Shown in pieces: positions 1-13,726 of a stretch of DNA of 64,000 nt (position 1 is its first letter; each line of letters opens with the position of its first letter). This DNA is from Meandrina meandrites. Its lineage: Eukaryota > Cnidaria > Anthozoa > Scleractinia > Meandrinidae. Position numbers and translations under genes: made by a program. The notes beneath the pieces were generated by a model that had not been told where the DNA came from, did no database searches, and saw only the letters and a list, made by a program, of their open reading frames with translations. Where the stretch lies: positions 52,901,261 to 52,965,260 of the forward strand of contig OY855904.1 of NCBI GenBank assembly GCA_963693305.1. Reading direction: 5' to 3'.

Positions 1-2189
1 CTTTTAATAGCAGCGCATAAAGCTGGGTTGACGAAGGTCGTATAATTTTGTTCAAAACGCGTTTTTTCTACTTTTTCCATCGGGGCGAAACGAAAAAACG
101 CCCTGGGAATCGAATTTTACAATTTCGGTTTCATACCACCATTTTGGGTGGGCTTTTTCAAGCAGCGCATAAAGCCGGGTTGACGAAGGTCGTATAATTT
201 TGTTCAAAAGGCGTTTTTTCTACTTTCCCCATCGGGGCGAAACGAAAAAACACCCTGGGAATCGAATTTTACAATTTCGGTTTCATGCCACCATTTTGGG
301 TGGGCTTTTAAGAGCAGCGCATAAAGCCGGGTTGACGAAGGTCGTATAATTTTGTTCAAAACGCGTTTTTTCGACTTTCCCCATCGGGGCGAAACGAAAA
401 AACACCCTGGGAATCGAATTTTACAATTTCGGTTTTATAGCACCATTTTGGGTGGGCTTTTCCAAGCAGCGCATAAAGCCCGGTTGACGAAGGTCGTATA
501 ATTTTGTTCAAAACGCGTTTTTTCTACTTTCCCCATCGGGGCGAAACGAAAAAACACCCTGGGAATTGAATTTTACAATTTCGGTTTCATACCACCATTT
601 TGGGTGGGCTTTTCCAAGCAGCGCATAAAGCCCGGTTGACGAAGGTCGTATAATTTTGTTCAAAACGCGTTTTTTCTACTTTCCCCATCGGGGCGAAACG
701 AAAAAACACCCTGGGAATCGAATTTTACAATTTCGGTTTCATACCACCATTTTGGGTGGGCTTTTTCAAGCAGCGCATAAAGCCGGGTTGACGAAGGTCG
801 TATAATTTTGTTCAAAAGGCGTTTTTTCTACTTTCCCCATCGGGGCGAAACGAAAAAACACCCTGGGAATCGAATTTTACAATTTCGGTTTCATACCACC
901 ATTTTGGGTGGGCTTTTAAGAGCAGCGCATAAAGCCGGGTTGACGAATGTCGTATAATTTTGTTCAAAACGCGTTTTTTCTACTTTTTCCATCGGGGCGA
1001 AACGAAAAAACACCCTGGGAATCGAATTTTACAATTTCGGTTTCATACCACCATTTTGGGTGGGCATTTCCAAGCAGCTCATAAAGCCGGGTTGACGAAG
1101 GTCGTATAATTTTGTTCACCAGGCGTTTTTTCGACTTTCCCCATCAAGGCGAAACGAAAAAACGCCCTGGGAATCGAATTTTACAATTTCAGTTTCATAC
1201 CACCATTTTGGGTGGGCTTTTTCAAGCAGCGCATAAAGCCGGGTTGACGAAGGCCGTATAATTTTGTTCAAAAGGCGTTTTTTCTACTTTCCCCATCGGG
1301 GCGAAACGAAAAAACACCCTGGGAATCGAATTTTACAATTTCGGTTTCATACCACCATTTTGGGTGGGCTTTTAAGAGCAGCGCATAAAGCCGGTTGACG
1401 AAGGTCGTATAATTTTGTTCAAAAGGCGTCTTTTCGACTTTCCCCATCGGGGCGAAACGAAAAAACACCCTGGGAATCGAATTTTACAATTTCGGTTTCA
1501 TACCACCATTTTGGGTGGGCTTTTAAGAGCAGCGCATAAAGCCGGGTTGACGAAGGTCGTATAATTTTGTTCAAAAGGCGTTTTTTTGACTTTCCCCATC
1601 GGGGCGAAACGAAAATACACCCTGGGAATCGAATTTTACAATTTTGGTTTCATACCACCATTTTGGGTGGGCTTTTAAGAGCAGCGCATAAAGCCGGGTT
1701 GACGAAGGTCGTATAATTTTGTTCAAAACGCGTTTTTTCGACTTTCCCCATCGGGGCGAAACGAAAAATGACCCTGGGAATCGAATTTTACAATTTCGGT
1801 TTCATACCACCATTTTGGGTGGGCTTTTCCAAGCAGCGCACAAAGCTGGGTTAACGAAGGTCGTATAATTTTGTTCAAAACGAGTTTTTTCTACTTTTTC
1901 CATCGGAGCGAAACGAAAAAACACCCTGGGAATCGAATTTTACAGTTTCGGTTTCATACCACCATTTTGGGTGGGCTTTTCCAAGCAGCGCATAAAGCCC
2001 GGTTGACGAAGGTCGTATAGTTTTGTTCAAAACGCGTTTTTCTACTTTCCCCATCGGGGCGAAACGAAAAAACACCCTGGGAATCGAATTTTACAATTTC
2101 GGTTTCATACCACCATTTTGGGTGGGCTTTTAAGAGCAGCGCATAAAGCCGGGTTGACGAAGGTCGTATAATTTTGTTCAAAACGCGTT

Positions 2190-3400
2190 TTTTCTACTTT
2201 TTCCATCGGGGCGAAACGAAAAAACACCCTGGGAATCGAATTTTACAATTTCGGTTTTATAGCACCATTTTGGGTGGGCTTTTCCAAGCAGCCCATAAAG
2301 CCGGGTTGACGAAGGTCGTATAATTTTGTTCAAAAGGCGTTTTTTCGACTTTCCCCATCGGGGCGAAACGAAAAAACACCCTGGGAATCGAATTTTACAA
2401 TTTCGGTTTCATACCACCATTTTGGGTGGGCTTTTTCAAGCAGCGCATCAAGCCGGGTTGACGAAGGTCGTATAATTTTGTTCAAAAGGCGTGTTTTTGA
2501 CTTTCCCCATCGGGGCGAAACGAAAATACACCCTGGGAATCGAATTTTACAATTTCGGTTTTATACCACCATTTTGGGTGGGCTTTTAAGAGCAGCGCAT
2601 AAAGCCGGGTTGACGAAAGTCGTATAATTTTGTTCAAAAGGCGTTTTTTCGACTTTCCCCATCGGGGCGAAACGAAAAATGACCCTGGGAATCGAATTTT
2701 ACAATTTCGGTTTCATACCACCATTTTGGGTGGGCTTTTCCAAGCAGCGCACAAAGCCGGGTTAACGAAGATCGTATAATTTTGTTCAAAACGCGTTTTT
2801 TCTACTTTTTCCATCGGGGCGAAACGAAAAAACACCCTGGGAATCGAATTTTACAATTTCGGTTTTATAGCACCATTTGGGGTGGGCTTTTCCAAGCAGC
2901 GCATAAAGCCGGGTTGACGAAGGTCGTATAATTTTGTTCAAAAGGCGTTTTTTCGACTTTCCCCATCGGGGCGAAACGAAAAAACACCCTGGGAATCGAA
3001 TTTTACAATTTCGGTTTCATACCACCATTTTGGGTGGGCTTTTTCAAGCAGCGCATCAAGCCGGGTTGACGAAGGTCGTATAATTTTGTTCAAAAGGCGT
3101 TTTTTTGACTTTCCCCATCGGGGCGAAACGAAAATACACCCTGGGAATCGAATTTTACAATTTCGGTTTTATACCTCTATTTTGGGTGGGCTTTTAAGAG
3201 CAGCGCATAAAGCCGGGTTGACGAAGGTCGTATAATTTTGTTCAAAAGGCGTTTTTTCGACTTTCCCCATCGGGGCGAAACGAAAAATGACCCTGGGAAT
3301 CGAATTTTACAATTTCGGTTTCATACCACCATTTTGGGTGGGCTTTTCCAAGCAGCGCACAAAGCCGGGTTAACGAAGATCGTATAATTTTGTTCAAAAC
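2190..3400. repeat. 608-bp (4-monomer) higher-order block, 2 copies
   Basis: Two adjacent blocks of four monomers share the same order of private variants: a TTTTATAGCACC monomer, then GCGCATCAAG (2443 and 3051, 608 bp apart), then an AAAATACACC monomer, then AAAATGACCCTG (2686 and about 3290). The limits are approximate because the blocks pass into similar monomers. This is a local tandem duplication inside the satellite. Confidence 0.7.
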
Positions 3401-3864
3401 GCGTTTTTTCTACTTTTTCCATCGGGGCGAAACGAAAAAACACCCTGGGAATCGAATTTTACAGTTTCGGTTTCATACCACCATTTTGGGTGGGCTTTTC
3501 CAAGCAGCTCATAAAGCCGGGTTGACGAAGGTCGTATAATTTTGTTCAAAACGCGTTTTTCTACTTTCCCCATCGGGGCGAAACGAAAAAACACCCTGGG
3601 AATCGAATTTTACAATTTCGGTTTCATACCACCATTTTGGGTGGGCTTTTCCAAGCAGCGCATAAAGCCCGGTTGACGAAGGTCGTATAATTTTGTTCAA
3701 AACGCGTTTTTTCTACTTTCCCCATCGGGGCGAAACGAAAAAACACCCTGGGAATCGAATTTTACAATTTCGGTTTCATACCACCATTTTGGGTGGGCTT
3801 TTCCAAGCAGCGCATAAAGCCGGGTTGACGAAGGTCGTATAATTTTGTTCAAAAGGCGTTTTTT

Positions 3865-6600
3865 CGACTTGCCCGATCGGGGCGAAACGAAAAATGACCC
3901 TGGGAATCGAATTTTACAATTTCGGTTTCATACCACCATTTTAGGTGGGCTTTTCCAAGCAGCGCACAAAGCCGGGTTAACGAAGGTCGTATAATTTTGT
4001 TCTAAACGCGTTTTTTCTACTTTTTCCATCGGGGCGAAACGAAAAAACACCCTGGGAATCGAATTTTACAATTTCGGTTTCATACCACCATTTTGGGTGG
4101 GCTTTTAAGAGCATCGCATAAAGCCGGGTTGACGAAGGTCGTATAATTTTGTTCAAAACGCGTTTTTTCTACTTTTTCCATCGGGGCGAAACGAAAAAAC
4201 ACCCTGGGAATCGAATTTTACAATTTTGTTTTTATAGCACCATTTTGGGTGGGTTTTCCAAGCAGCGCATAAAGCCGGGTTGACGAAGGTCGTATAATTT
4301 TGTTCAAAAGGCGTTTTTTCGACTTTCCCTATCGGGGCGAAACGAAAAAACACCCTGGGAATCGAATTTTACAATTTCGGTTTCATACCACCATTTTGGG
4401 TGGGCTTTTAAGAGCAGCGCATAAAGCCGGGTTGACGAAGGTCGTATAATTTTGTTCAAAACGCGTTTTTTCTACTTTTTCCATCGGGGCGAAACGAAAA
4501 AAAACCCTGGGAATCGAATTTTACAATTTTGGTTTCATACCACCATTTTGGGTGGGCTTTTCCAAGCAGCGCACAAAGATGGGTTAACGAAGGTCGTATA
4601 ATTTTGTTCAAAACGCGTTTTTTCTACTTTTTCCATCGGGGCGAAACGAAGAAACACCCTGGGAATCGAATTTTACAATTTCGGTTTCATACCACCATTT
4701 TGGGTGGGCTTTTCCAAGCAGCACACAAAGCCGGGTTAACGAAGGTCGTATAATTTTGTTCAAAACGCGTTTTTTCTACTTTTTCCATCGGGGCGAAACG
4801 AAAAAACACCCTGGGAATCGAATTTTACAATTTCGGTTTCATACCACCATTTTGGGTGGGCTTTTCCAAGCAGCGCATAAAGCCGGGTTGACGAAGGTCG
4901 TATAATTTTGTTCAAAACGCGTTTTTTCTACTTTCCCCATCGGGGCGAAACGAAAAAACACCCTGGGAATCGAATTTTACAATTTCGGTTTCATACCACC
5001 ATTTTGGGTGGGCTTTTTCAAGCAGCGCATAAAGCCAGGTTGACGAAGGTCGTATAATTTTGTTCAAAACGCGTTTTTTTCTACTTTCCCCATCGGGGCG
5101 AAACGAAAAAACACCCTGGGAATCGAATTTTACAATTTCGGTTTCATACCACCATTTTGGGTGGGCTTTTAAGAGCAGCGCATAAAGCCGGGTTGACGAA
5201 GGTCGTATAATTTTGTTCAAAAGGCGTTTTTTCGACTTTCCCGATCGGGGCGAAACGAAAAATGACCCTGGGAATCGAATTTTACAATTTCGGTTTCATA
5301 CCACCATTTTGGGTGGGCTTTTCCAAGCAGCGCACAAAGCCGGGTTAACCAAGGTCGTATAATTTTGTTCAAAACGCGTTTTTTCTACTTTTTCCATCGG
5401 GGCGAAACGAAAAAACACCCTGGGAATCGAATTTTACAATTTCGGTTTCATACCACCATTTTGGGTGGGCTTTTAAGAGCAGCGCATAAAGCCGGGTTGA
5501 CGAAGGTCGTATAATTTTGTTCAAAACGCGTTTTTTCTACTTTTTCCATCGGGGCGAAACGAAAAAACACCCTGGGAATCGAATTTTACAATTTTGTTTT
5601 TATAGCACCATTTTGGGTGGGCTTTTCCAAGCAGCGCATAAAGCCGGGTTGACGAAGGTCGAATAATTTTGTTCAAAAGGCGTTTTTTCGACTTTCCCCA
5701 TTGGGGCGAAACGAAAAAACACCCTGGGAATCGAATTTTACAATTTCGGTTTCATACCACCATTTTGGGTGGGCTTTTAAGAGCAGCGCATAAAGTCGGG
5801 TTGACGAAGGTCGTATAATTTTGTTCAAAACGCGTTTTTTCTACTTTTTCCATCGGGGCGAAACGAAAAAACACCCTGGGAATCGAATTTTACAATTTTG
5901 GTTTCATACCACCATTTTGGGTGGGCTTTTCCAAGCAGCGCACAAAGATGGGTTAACGAAGGTCGTATAATTTTGTTCAAAACGCGTTTTTTCTACTTTT
6001 TCCATCGGGGCGAAACGAAAAAACACCCTGGGAATCGAATTTTACAATTTCGGTTTCATACCACCATTTTGGGTGGGCTTTTCCAAGCAGCGCACAAAGC
6101 CGGGTTAACGAAGGTCGTATAATTTTGTTCAAAACGCGTTTTTTCTACTTTTTCCATCGGGGCGAAACGAAAAAACACCCTGGGAATCGAATTTTACAAT
6201 TTGGTTTCATACCACCATTTTGGGTGCGCTTTTAAGAGCAGCGCATAAAGCCGGGTTGACGAAGGTCGTATAATTTTGTTCAAAACGCGTTTTTTCTACT
6301 TTTTCCATCGGGGCGAAACGAAAAAACACCCTGGGAATCGAATTTTACAATTTCGGTTTTCTAGCACCATTTTGGGTGGGCTTTTCCAAGCAGCGCATAA
6401 AGCCGGGTTGACGAAGGTCGTATAATTTTGTTCAAAAGGCGTTTTTTCGACTTTCCCCATCGGGGCGAAACGAAAAAACACCCTGGGAATCGAATTTTAC
6501 AATTTCGGTTTCATACCACCATTTTGGGTGGGCTTTTAAGAGCAGCACATAAAGCCGGGTTGACGAAGGTCGTATAATTTTGTTCAAAACGCGTTTTTTC
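3865..6600. repeat. 1368-bp (9-monomer) block, 2 copies
   Basis: Private variants recur at a spacing of 1368-1369 bp: CCCGATCGGGGCG at 3872 and 5240, ATTTTGTTTTTATAGC at 4223 and 5591, and the CACAAAGATGGG monomer near 4573 and 5942. One copy carries a 1-bp deletion near 4251, which accounts for the 1-bp offset. This is a tandem duplication of nine monomers; the outer limits are approximate. Confidence 0.7.
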
Positions 6601-7039
6601 TACTTTTTCCATCGGGGCGAAACGAAAAAACACCCTGGGAATCGAGTTTTACAATTTCGGTTTCATACCACCATTTTGGGTGGGCATTTCCAAGCAGCGC
6701 ATAAAGCCGGGTTGACGAAGGTCGTATAATTTTGTTCAACAGGCGTTTTTTCGACTTTCCCCATCGGGGGGAAAGGAAAAAACGCCCTGGGAATCGAATT
6801 TTACAATTTCGGTTTCATACCACCATTTTGGGTGGGCTTTTTCAAGCAGCGCATAAAGCCGGGTTGACGAAGGTCGTATAATTTTGTTCACAAGGCGTTT
6901 TTTCTACTTTCCCAATCGGGGCGAAACGAAAAAACACCCTGGGAATCGAATTTTACAATTTTGGTTTCATACCACCATTTTGGGTGGGCTTTTAAGAGCA
7001 GCGCATAAAGCCGGGTTGACGAAGGTCGTATAATTTTGT

Positions 7040-7653
7040 TCAAAACGCGTTTTTTCGACTTTCCCCATCGGGGCGAAACGAAAAAACACCCTGGGAATCG
7101 AATTTTACAATTTCGGTTTCATACCACCATTTTGGGTGGGCTTTTTCAAGCAGCGCATAAAGCCAGGTTGACGAAGGTCGTATAATTTTGTTCAAAACGC
7201 GTTTTTTTCTACTTTCCCCATCGGGGCGAAACGAAAAAACACCCTGGGATTCGAATTTTACAATTTCGGTTTCATACCACCATTTTGGGTGGGCTTTTAA
7301 GAGCAGCGCATAAAGCCGGGTTGACGAAGGTCGTATAATTTTGTTCAAAACGCGTTTTTTCTACTTTCCCCATCGGGGCGAAACGAAAAAACACCCTGGG
7401 AATCGAATTTTACAATTTCGGTTTCATACCACCATTTTGGGTGGGCTTTTTCAAGCAGCGCATAAAGCCAGGTTGACGAAGGTCGTATAATTTTGTTCAA
7501 AACGCGTTTTTTTCTACTTTCCCCATCGGGGCGAAACGAAAAAACACCCTGGGAATCGAATTTTACAATTTCGGTTTCATACCACCATTTTGGGTGGGCT
7601 TTTAAGAGCAGCGCATAAAGCCGGGTTGACGAAGGTCGTATAATTTTGTTCAA
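7040..7653. repeat. 305-bp dimer, tandemly duplicated
   Basis: Two nearly identical monomer pairs start at about 7040 and 7345, 305 bp apart. The extra base is an added T in the T-run of one monomer (GTTTTTTTCTAC). The pair resembles the dimer at 4912-5220, so this dimer has been propagated more than once in the left arm. Confidence 0.7.
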
Positions 7654-9423
7654 AACGCGTTTTTTCTACTTTTTCCATCGGGTCGAAACGAAAAAAAACC
7701 CTGGGAATCGAATTTTACAATTTCGGTTTCATACCACCATTTTGGGTGGGCTTTTTCAAGCAGCGAATCAAGCCGGGTTGACGAAGGTCGTATAATTTTG
7801 TTCAAAAGCGTTTTTTCGATTTTCCCCATCGGGGCGAAACGAAAATACACCCTGGGAATCGAATTTTACAATTTCGGTTTCATACCACCATTTTGGGTGG
7901 GCTTTTTCAAGCAGCGCATAAAGCCGGGTTGACGAAGGTCGTATAATTTTGTTCAAAACGCGTTTTTTCGACTTTCCCCATCGGGGCGAAACGAGAAAAC
8001 ACCCTGGGAATCGAATTTTACAATTTCGGTTTATACCACCATTTTGGGTGGGCTTTTTCAAGCAGCTCATAAAGCCGGGTTGACGAAGGTCGTATAATTT
8101 TTTTCAAAACGCGTTTTTTTCTACTTTCCCCATCGGGGCGAAACGAAAAAACACCCTGGGAATCGAATTTTACAATTTCGGTTTCATACCACCATTTTGG
8201 GTGGGCTTTTAAGAGCAGCGCATAAAGCCGGGTTGACGAAGGTCGTATAATTTTGTTCAAAACGCGTTTTTTCTACTTTTTCCATCGGGTCGAAACGAAA
8301 AAAAACCCTGGGAATCGAATTTTACAATTTCGGTTTCATACCACCATTTTGGGTGGGCTTTTTCAAGCAGCGAATCAAGCCGGGTTGACGAAGGTCGTAT
8401 AATTTTGTTCAAAAGCGTTTTTTCGATTTTCCCCATCGGGGCGAAACGAAAATACACCCTGGGAATCGAATTTTACAATTTCGGTTTCATACCACCATTT
8501 TGGGTGGGCTTTTTCAAGCAGCGCATAAAGCCGGGTTGACGAAGGTCGTATAATTTTGTTCAAAACGCGTTTTTTCGACTTTCCCCATCGGGGCGAAACG
8601 AGAAAACACCCTGGGAATCGAATTTTACAATTTCGGTTTATACCACCATTTTGGGTGGGCTTTTTCAAGCAGCTCATAAAGCCGGGTTGACGAAGGTCGT
8701 ATAATTTTTTTCAAAACGCGTTTTTTTCTACTTTCCCCATCGGGGCGAAACGAAAAAACACCCTGGGAATCGAATTTTACAATTTCGGTTTCATACCACC
8801 ATTTTGGGTGGGCTTTTAAGAGCAGCGCATAAAGCCGGGTTGACGAAGGTCGTATAATTTTGTTCAAAACGCGTTTTTTCTACTTTTTCCATCGGGTCGA
8901 AACGAAAAAAAACCCTGGGAATCGAATTTTACAATTTCGGTTTCATACCACCATTTTGGGTGGGCTTTTTCAAGCAGCGAATCAAGCCGGGTTGACGAAG
9001 GTCGTATAATTTTGTTCAAAAGCGTTTTTTCGATTTTCCCCATCGGGGCGAAACGAAAATACACCCTGGGAATCGAATTTTACAATTTCGGTTTCATACC
9101 ACCATTTTGGGTGGGCTTTTTCAAGCAGCGCATAAAGCCGGGTTGACGAAGGTCGTATAATTTTGTTCAAAACGCGTTTTTTCGACTTTCCCCATCGGGG
9201 CGAAACGAGAAAACACCCTGGGAATCGAATTTTACAATTTCGGTTTATACCACCATTTTGGGTGGGCTTTTTCAAGCAGCTCATAAAGCCGGGTTGACGA
9301 AGGTCGTATAATTTTTTTCAAAACGCGTTTTTTTCTACTTTCCCCATCGGGGCGAAACGAAAAAACACCCTGGGAATCGAATTTTACAATTTCGGTTTCA
9401 TACCACCATTTTGGGTGGGCTTT
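7654..9423. repeat. 607-bp (4-monomer) higher-order repeat, about 2.9 copies
   Basis: Three successive copies keep the same private marks in the same order: GGGTCGAAACG (about 7681, 8288, 8895), GCGAATCAAG, AAAAGCGTTTT with one base lost, CGAGAAAACACC, GGTTTATACC with one base lost, AGCTCATAAAG, and a T-run with one added base. The net indel sum explains 607 instead of 608 bp. The third copy diverges at about 9423, where CCAAGCAGCGCACAAAG replaces AAGAGCAGCGCATAAAG. This is the clearest short higher-order repeat in the window. Confidence 0.85.
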
Positions 9424-11699
9424 TCCAAGCAGCGCACAAAGCCGGGTTAACGAAGGTCGTATAATTTTGTTCAAAACGCGTTTTTTCTACTTTTTCCATC
9501 GGGGCGAAACGAAAAAACACCCTGGGAATCGAATTTTACAATTTCGGTTTCATACCACCATTTTGGGTGGGCTTTTCCAAGCAGCGCATAAAGCCGGGTT
9601 GACGAAGGTCGTATAATTTTGTTCAAAAGGCGTTTTTTCGACTTTCCCCATCGGGGCGAAACGAAAAATGACCCTGGGAATCGAATTTTACAATTTCGGT
9701 TTCATACCACCATTTTGGGTGGGCTTTTCCAAGCAGCGCACAAAGCCGGGTTAACCAAGGTCGTATAATTTTGTTCAAAACGCGTTTTTTCTACTTTTTC
9801 CTTTGGGGCGAAACGAAAAAACACCCTGGGAATCGAATTTTACAATTTCGGTTTCATACCACCATTTTGGGTGGGCTTTTCCAAGCAGCGCATAAAGCCG
9901 GGTGGACGAAGGTCGTATAATTTTGTTCAAAACGCGTTTTTTCGACTTTCCCCATCGGGGCGAAACGAAAAAACACCCTGGGAATCGAATTTTACAATTT
10001 CGGTTTCATACCACCATTTTGGGTGGGCTTTTCCAAGCAGCGCATAAAGCCCGGTTGACGAAGGTCGTATAATTTTGTTCAAAACGCGTTTTTTCTACTT
10101 TCCCCATCGGGGCGAAACGAAAAAACACCCTGGGAATCGAATTTTACAATTTCGGTTTCATACCACCATTTTGGGTGGGCTTTTCCAAGCAGCGCATAAA
10201 GCCGGGTTGACGAAGGTCGTATAATTTTGTTCAAAAGGCGTTTTTTCGACTTTTCAGATCGGGGGAAACGAAAAATGACCCTGGGAATCGAATTTTACAA
10301 TTTCGGTTTCATACCACCATTTTGGGTGGGCTTTTCCAAGCAGCGCACAAAGCCGGGTTAACGAAGGTCGTATAATTTTGTTCAAAACGCGTTTTTTCTA
10401 CTTTTTCCATCGGGGCGAAACGAAAAAACACCCTGGGAATCGAATTTTACAATTTCGGTTTCATACCACCATTTTGGGTGGGCTTTTCCAAGCAGCGCAT
10501 AAAGCCGGGTTGACGAAGGTGGTATAATTGTGTTCAAAACGCGTTTTTTCGACTTTCCCCATCGGGGCGAAACGAAAAAACAACCTGGTAATCGAATTTT
10601 ACAATTTCGGTTTCATACCACCATTTTGGGTGGGCTTTTCCAAGCAGCGCATAAAGCCCGGTTGACGAAGGTCGTATAATTTTGTTCAAAACGCGTTTTT
10701 TCTACTTTCCCCATCGGGGCGAAACGAAAAAACACCCTGGGAATCGAATCTTGAAACTTTTGTTTCATACCACCATTTTGGGTGGGCTTTTCAAAGCAGC
10801 GCATAAAGCCGGGTTGACGAAGGTCGTATAATTTTGTTCAAAACGCGTTTTTTCGACTTTCCCCATCGGGGCGAAACGAAAAAACACCCTGGGAATCGAA
10901 TTTTACAATTTCGGTTTCATACCACCATTTTGGGTGGGCTTTTCCAAGCAGCGCATAAAGCCGGGTTGACGAAGGTCGTATAATTTTGTTCAAAACGCGT
11001 TTTTTCGACTTTCCCCATCGGGGCGAAACGAAAAAACACCCTGGGAATCGAATCTTGCAACTTTTGTTTCATACCACCATTTTGGGTGGGCTTTTACAAG
11101 CAGGGCATAAAGCCGGGTTGACGAAGGTCGTATAATTTTGTTCAAAACGTGTTTTTTCGACTTTCCCCATCGGGGCGAAACGAAAAAACACCCTGGGAAT
11201 CGAATTTTACAATTTCGGTTTCATACCACCATTTTGGGTGGGCTTTTCCAAGCAGCGCATAAAGCCCGGTTGACGAAGGTCGTATAATTTTGTTCAAAAC
11301 GCGTTTTTTCTACTTTCCCCATCGGGGCGAAACGAAAAAACACCCTGGGAATCGAATTTTACAATTTGGGTTTCATACCACCATTTTGGGTGGGCTTTTA
11401 AGAGCAGCGCATCAAGCCGGGTTGACGAAGGTCGTATAATTTTGTTCAAAACGGGCTTTTTCGACTTTCCCCATCGGGGCAAAACGAAAAAACAGCCTGG
11501 GAATCGAATTTTACAATTTCGGTTTCATACCACCATTTTGGGTTGGCCTTTATAAGCAGGGTATAAAGCCGCGTTGACGAAGGTCGTATAATTTTGTTCA
11601 AAACGCGTTTTTTCGACTTTCCACATCGGGGCGAAACGAAAAAACACCCTGGGAATCGAATTTTGCAACTTTGGTTTAATACCACCATTTTGGGTGGGC

Positions 11700-13220
11700 T
11701 TTTACAAGCAGGGCATAAAGCCGGGTTGACGAAGGTCGTATAATTTTGTTCAAAACGCGTTTTTTCGACTTTCCCCATCGGGGCGAAACGAAAAAACACC
11801 CTGGGAATCGAATTTTACAATTTCGGTTTCATACCACCATTTTGGGTGGGCTTTTACAAGCAGTGCAGAAAGCCGGGTTGACGAAGGTCGTATAATTTTG
11901 TTCAAAACACGTTTTTTCGACTTTCCCCATCGGGGCGAAACGAAAAAACACCCTGGGAATCGAATTTTACAATTTCGGTTTCATACCACCATTTTGGGTG
12001 GGCTTTTACAAGCAGTGCATAAAGCCGGGTTGACGAAGGTCGTATAATTTTGTTCAAAAGGCGTTTTTTTGACTTTCCCCATCGGGGCGAAACGAAAAAA
12101 CAGCCTGGGAATCGAATTTTGCAACTTTGGTTTCATACCAACATTTTGGGTGGGCTTTTAAGAGCAGCGCATAAAGCCGGGTTGACGAAGGTCGTATAAT
12201 TTTGTTCAAAAGGCGTTTTTTCGACTTTCCCCATCGGGGCGAAACGAAAAAACACCCTGGGAATCGAATTTTGCAACTTTGGTTTCATACCACCATTTTG
12301 GGTGGGCTTTTAAGAGCAGCGCATAAAGCCGGGGTGACGAAGGTCGTATAATTTTGTTCAAAAGGCGTTTTTTCGACTTTCCCCATCGGGGCGAAACGAA
12401 AAAACACCCTGGGAATCGAAGTTTACAATTTCGGTTTCATACCACCATTTGGGGTGGGCTTTTACAAGCAGTGCATAAAGCCGGGTTGACGAAGGTCGTA
12501 TAATTTTGTTCAAAACGCGTTTTTTCGACTTTCCCCATCGGGGCGAAACGAAAAAACACCCTGGGAATCGAATTTTACAATTTCGGTTTCATACCACCAT
12601 TTTGGGTGGGCTTTTACAAGCAGTGCAGAAAGCCGGGTTGACGAAGGTCGTATAATTTTGTTCAAAACACGTTTTTTCGACTTTCCCCATCGGGGCGAAA
12701 CGAAAAAACACCCTGGGAATCGAATTTTACAATTTCGGTTTCATACCACCATTTTGGGTGGGCTTTTACAAGCAGTGCATAAAGCCGGGTTGACGAAGGT
12801 CGTATAATTTTGTTCAAAAGGCGTTTTTTTTGACTTTCCCCATCGGGGCGAAACGAAAAAACAGCCTGGGAATCGAATTTTGCAACTTTGGTTTCATACC
12901 AACATTTTGGGTGGGCTTTTAAGAGCAGCGCATAAAGCCGGGTTGACGAAGGTCGTATAATTTTGTTCAAAACGCGTTTTTTCGACTTTCCCCATCGGGG
13001 CGAAACGAAAAAACACCCTGGGAATCGAATTTTGCAACTTTGGTTTCATACCACCATTTTGGGTGGGCTTTTAAGAGCAGCGCATAAAGCCGGGTTGACG
13101 AAGGTCGTATAATTTTGTTCAAAAGGCGTTTTTTCGACTTTCCCCATCGGGGCGAAACGAAAAAACACCCTGGGAATCGAATTTTACAATTTCGGTTTCA
13201 TACCACCATTTTGGGTGGGC
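11700..13220. repeat. 760-bp (5-monomer) block, 2 copies
   Basis: The rare variant CAGTGCAGAAAGCC occurs at 11861 and 12621, exactly 760 bp apart. It is followed in both places by a monomer with an extended T-run before GACTTTCC and by CCAACATTTTGGG. The second copy has one extra T. Limits are approximate. Confidence 0.65.
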
Positions 13221-13726
13221 TTTTACAAGCAGTGCATAAAGCCGGGTTGACGAAGGTCGTATAATTTTGTTCAAAACGCGTTTTTTCGACTTTCCCCATC
13301 GGGGCGAAACGAAAAAACACCCTGGGAATCGAATTTTACAATTTCGGTTTCATACCACCATTTTGGTTGGGCTTTTACAAGCAGTGCATAAAGCCGGGTT
13401 GACGAAGGTCGTATAATTTTGTTCAAAACGCGTTTTTTCGACTTTCCCCATCGGGGCGAAACGAAAAAACACCCTGGGAATCGAATTTTGCAACTTTGGT
13501 TTCATACCACCATTTTGGGTGGGCTTTTAAGAGCAGCGCATAAAGCCGGGTTGACGAAGGTCGTATAATTTTTTTCAAAAGGCGTTTTTTCGACTTTCCC
13601 CATCGGGGCGAAACGAAAAAACACCCTGGGAATCGAATTTTACAATTTTGGTTTCATACCACCATTTTGGGTGGGCTTTTACAAGCAGTGCATAAAGCCG
13701 GGTTGACGAAGGTCGTATAATTTTGT

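Noticed and set aside
176..200. Bacterial-type promoter: TTGACG followed by TATAAT in every monomer
   Set aside because: The spacer is only 7 bp (about 17 is needed), and the window is clearly eukaryotic (LINE, CACTA-like element, satellite).
7040..9474. Series of 66-102 codon minus-strand frames as a repeated protein family
   Set aside because: They are read from satellite monomers in changing phases, many rely on TTG or GTG starts, and they recur only because the DNA repeats.
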